Assembly: GCA_037954665.1 (NCBI GenBank)
Contig: JBBMOL010000022.1
Coordinates: 6,510,001 to 6,574,000, forward strand
Direction: 5' to 3'
DNA: 64,000 bases
Source of the DNA: Laguncularia racemosa
Lineage: Eukaryota; Streptophyta; Magnoliopsida; Myrtales; Combretaceae
A program made the position numbers and the translations under genes. Numbering within the stretch: the stretch's first letter is position 1; each line of letters starts with the position of its first letter. The notes under the pieces were generated by a model, which was not told the origin of the DNA, did no database searches, and saw only the letters and a list, made by a program, of their open reading frames with translations. Below, piece by piece: positions 35,275 through 47,049 of this stretch.

Positions 35275-36780
35275 ATGACCAAAAATAATCCACCTAATAT
35301 AGTGATATTTGATTCAGAAATTCAAAGGATAGGAAGGTGATTACAAAAGACTATGCAGCAAATAGTAGAGGAACTAAATCAAGGATCTCCTTTGAGAATT
35401 AAGACGAAAGAGGAGTTAGTAGAGTTAGTAATCATAGGTGATGAAAATCAAAACCAATAACGGATGATGTTTGATTACTCTAGACCTTCTTTAGTCGATG
35501 CCAACTCCAGTATTGTAAGGTCACCAGTCGTTACTATTAACGTTTAAATTCAACCCCATATAATTTAGATGGTGGAGCAATTTGTCCAATTTGATAGATT
35601 AAAGGATGAAGACCCTAATGCTCACATTTCTAATTTTCTAGAGATTTATGATACGTTTAAGATAAATAAAGCTTCAGATGACGCAATAAAATTGTGGCTT
35701 TTTCCTTTTTCATTGAAAGGCCGAGCAAAACAATGGTTGAATTCACTCCCAAGGGGATCTATCATGACTTGGGATGATATGGCTCAGAAGTTATTGGGAA
35801 AATACTTTCAGCTTGCTAAGACTACCAAACTTCGAAAGGACATATCATCCTATGCTCAACTAGAGGTTGAGACCTTGTATGACACTTGGGATAGATACAA
35901 GGAGTTATTGAGGATATGCCCACATCATAGCCTACCACTTTAGATGCAAATTTAAACTTTTTACAATGGTTTGAATCTATCGACTAGGCAAATGATAGAT
36001 GCTATTGCAAAGGTGACATTGAATATGAAAACACCCAAAGAGGTTTAGTCATGAATAGTTCTCAATGGGAAGGTGCTAGGGTGAGAAACATAGTAGCAGG
36101 CATTTATGAAGTGGATGCGGTGACAAACTTAGCTAATAAGGTTGATGCTATAAATAGAAAGTTGGATGTACTTTTTGTGGATCCAAAGTCTCTCAGGAGA
36201 AGTTAATCCCGAAAATCAATGAGAATAGGCTGACTACTTAGGAAACTCCTCTAGGCCACAAAAGAACCCCTATAGCAACACTTATAACCTAAGGTGGAGA
36301 AATCATCTGAACTTTTCTTGGAGTAATTAAAATCAAAATCAATAGAAAATGAACTTACCAACCTTAGGATTTCAACGACCCCTACCATGAGAGACAAGAT
36401 CAGGTTTGGAAGAACTTTTGACTAAATATATTCAAACTAATGAGGCTAAATTATAGAGTATAGAAACTTCTTTAAGGAATCAAGAAGCCTCCATCTGTAA
36501 CCTAAAAAAATCAAATGGGATAAGTTACAAAGGTAATGGCTAAAAGATAACAAGGGACATTGCCAGGAAACATCGAGACAAATCCTATAGAGCATGTGAA
36601 AGTAGTATCCCTTAGAAGTGGAAGGAAGTTGCAAATTGAACAAAAAACTATAGAAGGTTCAACAAGAAATGAAGAGGAAGTTAGAAAAAGAAAAGATAAA
36701 GCCACTAAAAGTAAAAGAATACGGACCACCCATACCCTATCCTTAGTGCCTGAAGAAAGACTACTCCGATGAGTAATTTA
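35275..36780 (+). pseudogene. gag of element A, decayed
   Basis: The start chosen is the ATG at 35275 (MTKNNPPNIVIFDS); an in-frame TGA follows an Arg codon shortly after. The open 124-residue piece 35569-35943 is the Retrotrans_gag core: FDRLKDEDPNAHISNFLEIY, LWLFPFSLKGRAKQWLNSLP, WDDMAQKLLGKYFQLAKTTK and LYDTWDRYKELLRICPHH. Beyond it, 36560-36772 has ETNPIEHVKVVSLRSGRKL, the conserved block between gag and protease in this lineage. A zinc knuckle was not found. Confidence 0.88.
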
Positions 36781-36846
36781 GTAAGTTCCTTGACATTTTA
36801 AAGTAGTTACATATTAACTTACCTTTTTATTAATGCTCTATCACAA

Positions 36847-37317
36847 ATGCCCAAGTATGCCAAGTACCTGAAAGATTTGTTATCCAACAAGAGGAAGCTG
36901 GAGGAGATATCAACTGCAACATTGAATGAGGAATGCTTGGCGCTGATGCAAAAGAAGTTGCCACAAAAATTAAAGGATCTAAGGAGTTGTACTCTACCTT
37001 ATCTTATTGGCAATTTATCAATAAGTGAAGCTCTAATTGATCTAAGTGCAAGTATAAATTTAATGCCACATCATATCTTTAAAAAGTTAAAATTAGGAAA
37101 CCCTAAACCAACACATATGAGCATTCAATTAACTAATAGATCCATTAAGTATCCCATCGATATTATTGAAGATGTGTTGGTTAAGGTAAGTACATTCATT
37201 TTTCCCATGGACTTTGTAGTCCTAGATACAAATGAGGACATGGAAGCTCCACTAATTTTAGGTTGTCCTTTCCTAGCTACTTCTAAGGCAGTTATAGATG
37301 TAGGAAGTTAAACATTA
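36847..37317 (+). pseudogene. aspartic protease of element A
   Basis: A 154-residue open piece: MPKYAKYLKDLLSNKRKLEE, LPQKLKDLRSCTLPYLIGNL, ALIDLSASINLMPHHIFKKL and DFVVLDTNEDMEAPLILGCP. This is the protease of Athila-like elements, normally with a C-D-L-G-A-S box. Here D-L-S-A-S lacks the catalytic-loop glycine. Unlike autonomous relatives, RT and integrase do not follow. Confidence 0.88.
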
Positions 37318-38211
37318 ACTCTAAAAGTTGAGGCTAAAGAGAGAAATTTCAAAACACCTGACAAAATTCAACAACCCCTTAAAGGTAACGATACTTGTTA
37401 TTTCCTAAATGCATCTAACCTACTTGGTTCTACTTGTGTGCAGGATGGCATTTACACAAGCCCAGTTCAATAACCTCTCATTCATGGCAAGAAAAAAGGT
37501 CTAGGTATTTAAGTAATTTGAGTGTCAAAATTTTCATGGCCGTCCACCTAATTAGAAAAGATAAGTGTGTCGAGCCAACAATGTTAAACAAAAGCTCTTC
37601 TTGGGAGGCAACCCAAGTTTATTTATTTATTTTTTCAGTAAGTTTCCTTAGTTTAGCTTAATTTAATTAGATTTATAACATTTTTTTTCTTTTAATTATT
37701 TTATTTTAGTTTCAGTTCCTCTTTGCATTTTTGTAGCTTTTATATGTTAAGAGCGTTCATGATCAACCACTTTACATGCTAAGCTCCATTTGCAATGAAA
37801 TAGATGCCATGTTTAGAGGAGTATTGGTTCTTTTTCCTACTACCTTCCTTCATTGCTTTTGTGTTTTCTTTCATTATTATTCTGTTAATTTTTCTTTTTA
37901 TTTGTAAATTGAACTTTATGATTTAAAACAACTCACCACCATCGCAACCACCTTAGGGAGGACATTGTTGAGTGCAAGGTCAAGGTAGAGGATAAGGTCA
38001 AAAATGTGTGTAGCTAGAGACAATCAAGATGATTCACCTCCTACATCCCCTTCTTAAACAATAGTGCATAGCGATGAACCAAGTCCATTTGCACCATCGT
38101 CTTTGCCCTTTCAAACACTTTTAGGAGAGACTTCTAACACTTATGTCCTTACTCCCCTAGCTTTACAAAAGGGGCAACCTATAGACAACTACAGTGATAT
38201 GGGAGAGGAGC
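37318..38211 (+). other. 3' non-pol part of element A
   Basis: No RT, RNase H or integrase is found. Just after protease is a block ending in NKSSSWEATQVYLFIFSVSF (37590-37655), which recurs in element B near 41960-42040. A second coding-like block lies at 37950-38215 (RSRIRSKMCVARDNQDD, GQPIDNYSDMGEELM). Element B then inserts at 38217. Confidence 0.6.
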
Positions 38212-38216
38212 TCATG
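38212..38216. repeat. target-site duplication of element B (left)
   Basis: TCATG, repeated exactly at 44805-44809. Confidence 0.88.
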
Positions 38217-39614
38217 CGATAGGTTCTATAAATACTTATTATTTGTAATATTTACAATAATCTTTAGTTTAATTTTCTTATACTTTAGATAGATATTACA
38301 GTTAATTGGCTTATATTTTGATTGTTGGTCCTGAAAAGCAACTTTGGATAAAAAGAAACACGTTCGCATAAGTTTTATGCAAATCGAAATTAAAATGACC
38401 AAGTTACGAAAGTAGAATAGTCGACATGCCCATCAAAACTCCCATGTTAGAGACCATGTTAAGTTTAAAAAGAAAGACAATTTGCAAAACTAAGTATAAG
38501 ACCATATCAAAGGTCGTGTAGAAGTACAAAGCCATCAACACAGCCCTATCGGGGATCTGTCAAAGCAAAATTGCAATTTTTCGAGAAAATTTATTACCAA
38601 GCATTACAAGGGAATTTACATGACCATGTCTAAGGTCGTGTCACACGTGAATACCACTTTCCAATTCAATCACGGCTGCTAAAGATTACTTTTCTAGTTA
38701 ATATACAACATTGATGATGGAATTTCCTACCTATTGAAGATAATTTTCCTATTTTATGAAGATTTAACTTTCCATTATATGAAGATACAACTTTCCTTTT
38801 CAAGATACATTGGATTATTATATAAGGAGTACAAAGTCTAAGCTCTAGAGAGAGAAGTTTTGGAATTAATAATAGTATAGTTATAGATTTTACTGTTATT
38901 TTTTTTTAATTGGTATTCTTCTTTATACACTATTTTTATATGTTTTCTTTTAATTGCAATATGATACTTCTAGAATGATCATGTGATTTTAAGTTTATTG
39001 TTCAATGAAATTATTGTTATTCTTGTTATTCAATTATGTGTTCTTTATTATGTTAAAATTAATATTATCGGTGTATTAATTTGAAATTTGATTTCATTTA
39101 TAGAGATCGAGAAATCCTACACTTGATAGATTTAACATAATTGGAAGGTGTTAGACGTAATCTTATAGATAGGACAACGTAAATTTTTCAGGTTATGATC
39201 AAACCTAATAGTGGAATTTATAGAACAAAGGTAATGCGATTCTAGGGGTTTTATTTAGGAAGACATTCCAATTAATTAACATAAATTAGGAATTAGTATA
39301 CTCGAGAGAGCTATTAGTTCAAATTAAGAATTGTCACAATTCAAGAATACAATATTGAAATTGAATAATAATTAGTAATTACATTAATACTTTTAAGGAG
39401 ATTCAATATCTAGGTACACTTTTAATGATATTTATTTTCTTCAAATTTATTGCTACTTTATTTGATTTTTGTGATTAGATAATAGGAGAAAAGGTAATTA
39501 TTAGAAATCATAATTCTTGTGAGATCGATACTCGATATTAATATTCACTATACTATAAAAATCAATAGATGCACTTACCTAGAGGTCTTAAGATAATATG
39601 ATAGGCTGATATCA
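38217..39614 (+). mobile_element. 5' LTR of element B
   Basis: Starts CGATAGG and ends GATATCA. It shares long blocks with the 3' LTR, for example 'ttgttggtcctgaaaagcaactttgga' versus 'ttgttggtcctaaagagcaactttgga'. CACG/CGTG-type modules lie near 38440-38645, followed by 'attatataaggagta' as a TATA-like site near 38818. Confidence 0.9.
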
Positions 39615-39620
39615 AGCTTT

Positions 39621-39638
39621 TGACACTATTGCTAGAGA
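39621..39638 (+). promoter_or_regulatory. primer-binding site (tRNA-Asp type, decayed)
   Basis: Reads TGACACTATTGCTAGAGA. It differs from the family form TGGCGCCGTTGCCGGGGA only by C/T and G/A transitions. Confidence 0.8.
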
Positions 39639-39741
39639 CTAAGATATTAAGAAAACCTATATCTTATTAATCTAATCATTATTTCTTTCATTATTTACTT
39701 CCTATTATTTTTTATTTTCCATAGTTTCTAATTTTCTTCTT

Positions 39742-40640
39742 TTGTTGATATCAATAGGACGTCGTAAAGTAAGTCAAAGATATCAAACTATAGTTGAAGA
39801 GTTTGACAATGGTCAATCTACTAACATGGTTAACGAACAAGATGACAAAACAATGTTTGATTATACGAGACCATTACTTATAAGAGCTAATTCAAGTGTT
39901 GTTAGGTTTGAAATTGTAGCAAACAACTTTGAAATTAAACTTAACATTATTTAGATGGTTTAACGATTTGGTCAATTTGATGGTTTGTAGGACGAAGACC
40001 TAAACACACCTATTGTGAGTTTCTTGGAGATCTACAATACCTTCAAAATCAATGGGACCATAAGCGACACCATTAGGTTAAAACTTATTCCTTTTTCTTT
40101 AAGAAATAGAGCAAAACAATGGTTGAACTCTCTTTCTAAAGGTTCAATCACCACATGGGACCAAATGGTAGAAAAATTTCTAACAAAGTATTTTCCACCA
40201 GCTAAAACTGCAAAACTATGAAACAATATCTCCTCCTATGCTCAAATTGAATTAGAGACACTTTGTAACACATGAGAGAGATATAAAAATCTGCTAAAGA
40301 GATGTCCACACCATAATCTTCCATTGTGGATGAAAATCTAAACTTTTTATGGAGGATTAAATCAAATAATCATACAAATGATTGATATAGTAGCTAAAGG
40401 TACACTAAACAACAAAACACCTAAAGAGGTGCAAACCTTGATTGAAAACATGGCCATGAATAGCTATCAGTGAAACTCTACGAGGGTAAGACAAAATAGA
40501 CCAATAGGAGTTTACAACATAGATGTAGTTGTTGCAATTACAATACAAGTAAATGTCCTAAGCAAAAAGATTAATGGAATAATGGTTGCTTAAGATCCCA
40601 GTCAATTAGATCCTATAACTAAGTTTAATGAACATGTTGA
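39742..40640 (+). pseudogene. gag of element B, decayed
   Basis: 39742-39954 carries a polar N-terminus with MFDYTRPLLIRANSSVV, also seen in element A near 35470. 40015-40221 carries the gag core: SFLEIYNTFKINGTISDTIR, IPFSLRNRAKQWLNSLSKGS and FLTKYFPPAKTAKL. The frame continues past stops into RYKNLLKRCPHHNLPLW. It is more broken than the gag of element A. Confidence 0.85.
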
Positions 40641-40923
40641 TTTTATAGAACTTTCAAACAGGTAGGAGAACAATCTCTATAGCAACACTTACAATCTTAG
40701 ATGGTGTAACTACCCCAATTTTTCTTAGAGAAATCAACAAGGAAATATTCTACCCGAATTCTAACATCTACCTCCACCATAAGTAAAAAAGCCAAATTTG
40801 GAAGAATTGTTAACAAAGCTCATTCACACAATTGAAACACACTACCAATCTATAGAAGCATCATCAAGAAATCAAGAGGCTTCAATCCAAAATCTTGAAT
40901 ATCAAATTGGATAGATTGCAAAG

Positions 40924-41290
40924 ATGGTTTGTAAAAACCACAAGGTATGTTGCCAGGTAATATTAAAACTAATCCTATGGAAAAAGGTTGAAGTAAATAC
41001 TTTGAGGAGTAGAAAAGAATTGCAATCTAAACAAAAATCAAGTAAACAAGAGGATGTGAAAAGAGACGACAAGCAAGAGAAGGAGGAAGAAAAGTCCTCA
41101 AAGGTAAAAGAATATGTTCCAAAAATCTCTTACCTTGTACTACTCAAGAAAGAACACTTAGAGGAGAAGTACGGTAAGTTTTAAAAAAGAATTAAACAAC
41201 TTCACATTAATTTACCTTGTTAAGGTCTTATCGCAGATGTCACAGTATGCAAAATGTCTAAAGGATTTGCTCTCAAACAAAAGGAAATTA
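40924..41290 (+). other. gag-protease linker of element B
   Basis: An 86-residue open piece (40924-41184), Lys/Glu/Ser-rich, includes VNTLRSRKELQSKQKSSK, matching the V-x-L-R-S-G-K/R-x-L block of element A near 36600. It lies between gag and protease. Confidence 0.6.
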
Positions 41291-41872
41291 GAGGAGATCT
41301 AAACAATCCCACCTAGTGTAGAATGTTCAGCAATCCTATAAAACAAGTTACCAAAGAAATTAAAAGATCTATGGAATTTTACTTTGCCTTGTTTGATTGG
41401 TGACTTGCTTGTAGAAAAAGTTTTGGCTAATTTATGAGCTAGTATTAACTTGATGCCATATAAATTATTCAAATGACTAAGATTAGGAGAGCCTAAACCA
41501 ACTAAGATGTGTTTGCAACTTGCCAATAGGTCTATAAAATTTCCTAGAGGCATAATCAAAGATAAGTTAATGAAAGTTGGTACTTTTATCTTTTTAGTAG
41601 ATTTTTTCATTCTTGATATAGATGAAGATATAAACGTACCATCAATCCTAGGAAGACCCTTTTTAGCCACAACAAGAGTGATTGTTAAGGTAGGAGATGG
41701 TAAATTAATTCTTAGAGTTAGTGAGGAAAAAATAGTTTTTAATGTTTCTAATGCAAGACGACACCCCCTTAAATATGATAATACCTATTATTTTCTTGAC
41801 ACAATTGACTTGTCTAATACTAGCTGTGTGCAAAAATACATTCATGTAAAAACCCTATGGAGTTATCTCTAA
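41291..41872 (+). pseudogene. aspartic protease of element B
   Basis: Broken-frame start LPKKLKDLWNFTLPCLIGDL and a box ANLxASINLMPYKLFK with a stop inside the active-site loop. An open piece at 41507-41872 follows: CLQLANRSIKFPRGIIKDKL, VDFFILDIDEDINVPSILGR, and PFLATTRVIVKVGDGKLILR. Protease order and spacing match element A. No RT follows. Confidence 0.85.
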
Positions 41873-43437
41873 TGCAAAGTATGAAAGTTGTCTAGATGAG
41901 TTCAAACAAGATAAATTTGAGAAATTCAATTTTCAACCCCCTTGATTAGCAACCATGCAATATGTCGAGCTAATGATAGCTCTTCTTAAGAGATAAACTA
42001 AGCTTTATTTAGTTTTATTTTGTTTCTTTTTGTTTAGTTTAGTTTTAATTTATACTTAGTTATCTATGGTTTTGTTTTCTTTTATTTTATTTATGCTTTT
42101 ACTTTTTTTTTTCTCTTCTTGTTTTGTAAGGACTATTGTACTTATCAACTAGAAAATTACATCAAGGCATGATTGAACTAATTAAACCGAGGAAGTATTA
42201 GTTTAATTTATTTCCTTGTCCATGAGATTTTAATTTGTTTATTGTTATCTCTTGTGCTTATTTTGTACATTAGAGATAATGTACAATTTTATATGTGGGG
42301 CAAAGGAATTAAAAAAAAAAAAAAAGAGTAGCCTTGTCTTTACCAAGAATTACTATATGATAATTTATCGCTTTTAGTAGTACTAACTATATAAATTGCA
42401 TTCATATTTTGGTGGATGTTTGAGATTTTTTTTTCAAACTCTTAATATATTTTTACCTTTTCATTAGTGAACTTAGAACACTTAAAATCTTTGTAAATCA
42501 GAATTATATGTTATTTAGGGTTAAAATTTAGAAACTCTAGATTGAAATAATAATATTAATCAAGGATTGGGAATTTGAGTTTGTAAACTTACTTTTGATA
42601 TATACTTGTCTCTTAGAAGCTCTTATGAGTATTATGATCTCAAATAATTAAACTAACAAAATTTTTCTTTTAAAGGTTCTTCCTATTAATCAAAAGTTGA
42701 GAGATAAAAAAAAAATTAATTAAATAAAGTTCAGCAGTGGGTATTGTTGATTCAAGCGCCTATGAGGGATAACACTTGTTGAATTGAGTAACGAACTCGG
42801 AATCATCATCATAAAGCTTGCTACATAAGTTAAGAGAAAAGTGAGAAAACTAAACTAATTAAAAATAAGCAATAGATTTAATGGAGGTTTAAAGGGGTAT
42901 TTTAAAACTTAATAGCTTAAGATCATTATATTTAAGCCTTACTAACTGATGAAATCACTCTATGCTACTTAAAAATAAAATAAAATAATAAAAGCAAAGC
43001 AATAGTAAGCTCCTAGTAAATATAAAAATTAAGGAAGGGTTCCAAGGGATAGATGGAGTAAGTTTTTGTTTGATGTTATACTACTCAAAGAAATGAAAAA
43101 AGAGGAAGTATATATCTTAACTAAGTAGACAAAATTTTGAAAATCTTGTTTCTTAATTGGATAATGTTTAGTATGATTTTGGGTTTATAAATTTGTATCT
43201 AAATGGGATGATAAACTTCAATATTACACAAATTAACTTTTGAACTCTAATAATTAGTGTTTGAAGTAAAAATGATTGGGAAAAAAGATGCTGAGGGAAA
43301 ATAATTTGGTGATGAATACAATTTATTTAAGCACTAATTTAGTGATTATTATCTAAGATAACTGATAAAAAAATATCTTTGATCTTTAATGTTTATCTTT
43401 ACTTGAGCACAAGCAAAGGCTTAAATATGGGGGAATT
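41873..43437 (+). other. non-coding 3' region of element B with polypurine tract
   Basis: About 1.5 kb without Pol domains. It is AT-rich with homopolymer runs at 42309-42325 and 42430-42438. The polypurine tract at 43424-43438 ends at the 3' LTR start. The lack of any Pol homology over this length supports the non-autonomous reading. Confidence 0.7.
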
Positions 43438-44804
43438 CGATAATTATTATAAAATACTTATTCTTTATAATATTTACAATAGTCTTTGGTTTAATTTTCT
43501 TATATTTTGGATGGATATTACACTTAATTGACTTATATTTTTATTGTTGGTCCTAAAGAGCAACTTTGGACAAAAAGAAACAAATTTAGACAAGTTTTAT
43601 GCGAATCGAAATTAAAATGAACAAGTTACAAAAGTGGAATGATCAATACACTCATCAACATCCCGTATCAAAGACCTTGTTGAGCTTATAAAGAAAGACG
43701 AGTTACAAGACTAAGTACATGATCGTATCAAAGGCCATGCAAAAGTACACACCGATCAACATGGCCATGTCGAAGACCATGTTGAAGCAAAATTGCAACT
43801 TTTTAAAGAAAATTTATTGTCAACATAGCCATGTATAAGGCCATGTCACACACAAATACCACTTTCTTATTCAATCATGGTTACTAAAGATTACTTTCCT
43901 AATTAATAAACAACATTGAAGATGCAATTTTCTACTTGTTAAAAACAATTTTTCTATTTCATGAAGATTCAACTTTCCATTCCATAAGATGCGACTTTCC
44001 TTTTCAAGATACATTGGATCATTATAAAAGAAGTATAAAGTTCAAACTACAAAGAGAGAAGTTTTAGAATTAGTAATAGTATAATTATAGATTTTACCAT
44101 TATTTCTATTTTATCGATATTCTTCTTTCTACACTACTTTTATAGTTTCACTGTTAATTTCAATATAATACTAGCTTAATTTTCTCTGTGTACTCAAGTA
44201 TGTTGAACCCTAGCTTGTGATCTAACTATGTGTTCTTTATTATTTTCAAATTAATATTACTGTATTAGTTTGAAGTTTGATTTCACTTATAGAGATTGAG
44301 AGATCCTATACTTGACAAATTTAACATAATTGGAAGGTATTGCATGCAATCCTAAAGAGAGGACAATATAAATCTTCTAGATTATGATTAAACCTAATAG
44401 TGGAATTCACAAAGTGAAGGTAATGCAATTCTACTGGTTTTAATTAAGAAGAGATTTCCATTAATCAATATGAAATTAGGAATTAATAGACTCAAGAGAG
44501 CTATTAGTTCAAATTAGGAATTCTCATAGTTTAAGAATGTAATAATGAAATTGAATAATAATTAGTAATTACATTAGTAGTTCTAAGGGGATTCAATATC
44601 TAGATATACTTTAAACGATATTTGTTTTCTTAAAATTTATTGCTACTTCATTTGATTTTTGTGATTAGATAATAGAAGAAAAGGTAATTACTATTAACCA
44701 TAGTTCCTATGGGATCAATACTCGAAATTAATATCCACTATATTATAAAAATCAATAAGTACACTTACCTAAAGGTCTTAAGATAGTAGGATAGGTTGAT
44801 ACGA
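43438..44804 (+). mobile_element. 3' LTR of element B
   Basis: Starts CGATAATT and ends GATACGA. It pairs with 38217-39614 and has related U3-like modules near 43645-43850. Confidence 0.9.
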
Positions 44805-44809
44805 TCATG
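44805..44809. repeat. target-site duplication of element B (right)
   Basis: TCATG, identical to 38212-38216. Confidence 0.88.
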
Positions 44810-47014
44810 CAAGTTAATTCCAATCTAATTCCTTTTCACACTATTCCACATAACTCATGGAGTGTAGATTAGATGACACATAGATTACATAGTTAGGTAT
44901 AGATAAAATGGTGCAACATTAACCTAATCCTATACTAGATGCTCAACATGTGTGTACATTCAGTAATTGAGGAGGAGACAACCTTAGATGCTCCATTAGT
45001 TTATATGTTTTGCTGATAGCTTTGTACATGGTTTGTTTTGTATTCATATATAAATCGTTTTAGATGTAACTAAAACTTTCTATTTCTTATTTTACTTCTG
45101 TTCTTCACTTTTTTTTTCATTTGATCATGCTCTCGACTATGGTAAATTTTCCAGTGAACCTATATAATTTGGTCAATATGAAGTGGTTTTTTAAGCAATT
45201 CTGGCTGGGGAGTTTGTAAATTGATGAGAAGTTTGGAAATAGTTTATTGAAATTGATATTTTTTCTGTTGTCGTGATTGAGCAATTTTACTCGTGTAAGG
45301 ATGTATGCATGGTTTAGTTGGTGACCAAGAGTTCTATTGTATTTTAAAGTTTCATTAGATTTGTCGTAAATTTTGAGTAATGCTGAAATTGCGAATGTAT
45401 TGTACATTTTAGTCGGTCAAAATCAGGTGTTGATTTTGGCATTAACTAAAATCAAGTGTTCATGTGCTGATTTTGTAGATTTTGTAGAGAACAAATAATA
45501 TCCAATGTTGGACACTTGATGTCATGCCATCTTAAAATCAGGTTTTCAATACCTGATTTTAAATACTATATTTTTAAAAATAGTTTCATTTGTATTATAT
45601 TTTTGGGATTAAAAAAAAAAAAAGAATACTTTTTACTTAAGATGGAGCATGTAGTAAATCAGACAAGCAAGAATGCAATTGGTTGACTATGACATTTAAC
45701 AGCGGTAAATTTTAAAATGTAAAAATGAATAAAAATACCGAATACTTATGTATCAATTTTAACAATATCATTTTTATTTATCATCCTATCCCACATCTAC
45801 ATCAAACTCACAAAAAAAAAAAAGGTTAGACTCTCTGGAATCATATTCTATAGAATTAACTAAATGAGGTCGAGCTTTCACACAGAAACTAGGGGTATGG
45901 GGCTACTAGACAGTTAACACGTCGCGATTTCGGTGCTATGAAATGCGTACTTGTTTCATTACGCCGTATGATCACCTGGTTAATAATATATGTATGAAGT
46001 TTGAGAAATATGGATTTTGACAAGCAATCATCAGAGACGTTTATGAACAAACATTATTATCCCAATGATATGGAATAAGGAGGAGGCTTTGTTTGCAAAT
46101 CAAAAACAGACGAGTAAAGGCTGAAAATCCACTTATCTTTGGCAGACAATATCGTCCTGTAGCTTTAGATTCTGAATGGTACGGGATTCATACAAATGAA
46201 CATTAATTTCCAGCGTGGATACTAATTGGCTTGTAGGTTCTCAAATCACGCTTTTTTTCCTTCCGTGGCCAAATTTTCACTCACTTCATATTGAACAATT
46301 TTCTTGATCACTTGCGTAAGCTCGATCAAGTTTGTCAATCCATATTCCATATTGCCGTGCGCATTCTTGAACATTACTAAGAGGAAAGCGAATAGATTTC
46401 CAGCGTGATGAATATTTGGGAAACTTTACTCAGTCAAATTGCAGAGGTTAATCAAGAGAAAATTGAAAATAAGATTTCCAATCACATAGATGGCCAGTAT
46501 ATATATATATATATTTAATTAATTAATTAACTTCTTAAAGAAGGTTATCGAATGTGGAAATTTCCCGTCAGACACAACACGTGTCACTATAATCCTATAC
46601 AATTGAGGGGAGTAGTTTTTTTCTAAAAAGAAAATATATAGAAATCAAGGCGCTCAATGAACAGCCATGAAAAACACATTATGCACGGATTTCCAAAGAA
46701 AGCACCAACAATGGAGTAAAATTGCGGCTCTATATCTTACGAGGAAGGAAAAAAATCTTAACAAAACTTCTGTCGGAATGAGCTTGAAGCAGAATCACAT
46801 TTATAACGACCTTGTCTGGTCCATGCAGCAAATAGATATCCAGCCATAAATTTTCCTGTACTATACAACAACGCCAATTCAAGGGTCAATTGGGATTTCA
46901 ATCAATATGGAACTGAAAATTTACCCGGCATGTCAAGAAATTGAAGAACAGTTCCTCCTGTCCGAATCATCAACCTGCTGACATACAGAGATCTAAGCTC
47001 AAAAATTTTGGCTA
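44810..47014. other. stretch without an established gene
   Basis: Begins as the continuation of the element B target, possibly element A's 3' side; no 3' LTR of element A was found. From about 45400 the sequence does not look like the neighbouring elements. It contains a (TA)n run (46498-46512), the minus-strand ORF at 46246-46374, and a second coding-like minus-strand stretch near 46740-46990 (RTGGTVLQFLDMPGKFSVPY). A decayed gene or unknown element is possible. Confidence 0.45.
46246..46374 (-). CDS. short ORF-like segment, unidentified
   Basis: Open frame of 42 codons from an ATG at 46374 to a TGA at 46246, and open further upstream to about 46425. The product is protein-like: MFKNAHGNMEYGLTNLIELT, then an amphipathic V-I-K-K-I-V-Q-Y-E segment and a polar tail. 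I do not recognise the family. A splice-acceptor-like 'tttcctcttag' precedes the ATG on the minus strand, so it could be a terminal exon of a small or broken gene. The short length means that chance is not excluded. Confidence 0.25.
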   Translation of the reverse strand: MFKNAHGNMEYGLTNLIELTQVIKKIVQYEVSENLATEGKKA

Positions 47015-47027
47015 AGTGGGAGATTAG
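47015..47027. repeat. target-site duplication of the outer LINE (left)
   Basis: AGTGGGAGATTAG, matching AGTAGGAGATTAG at 56183-56195 at 12 of 13 positions. It lies directly before the poly-T (47028-47036). Confidence 0.85.
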
Positions 47028-47049
47028 TTTTTTTTTCATTGAAAAGGAC

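Larger units (their letters stand above)
38217..44804 (+). mobile_element. element B: complete Athila-like Gypsy, Gag-protease only (6588 bp)
   Basis: The 5' LTR (38217-39614) and 3' LTR (43438-44804) align end to end, and TCATG duplicates flank the element. A tRNA-Asp-type primer site and a polypurine tract (AAATATGGGGGAATT, 43424-43438) are present. The interior holds Gag and protease pieces only, with no RT, RNase H or integrase, so the copy is non-autonomous by structure. Both LTRs begin CGATA instead of the usual TGATA. Confidence 0.9.

Noticed and set aside
35169..39638. tRNA-Asp-like matches at 35169 and 39621 as tRNA genes
   Set aside because: Only the 18-base acceptor-end complement is present, immediately after LTRs. 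They are retrotransposon primer-binding sites.
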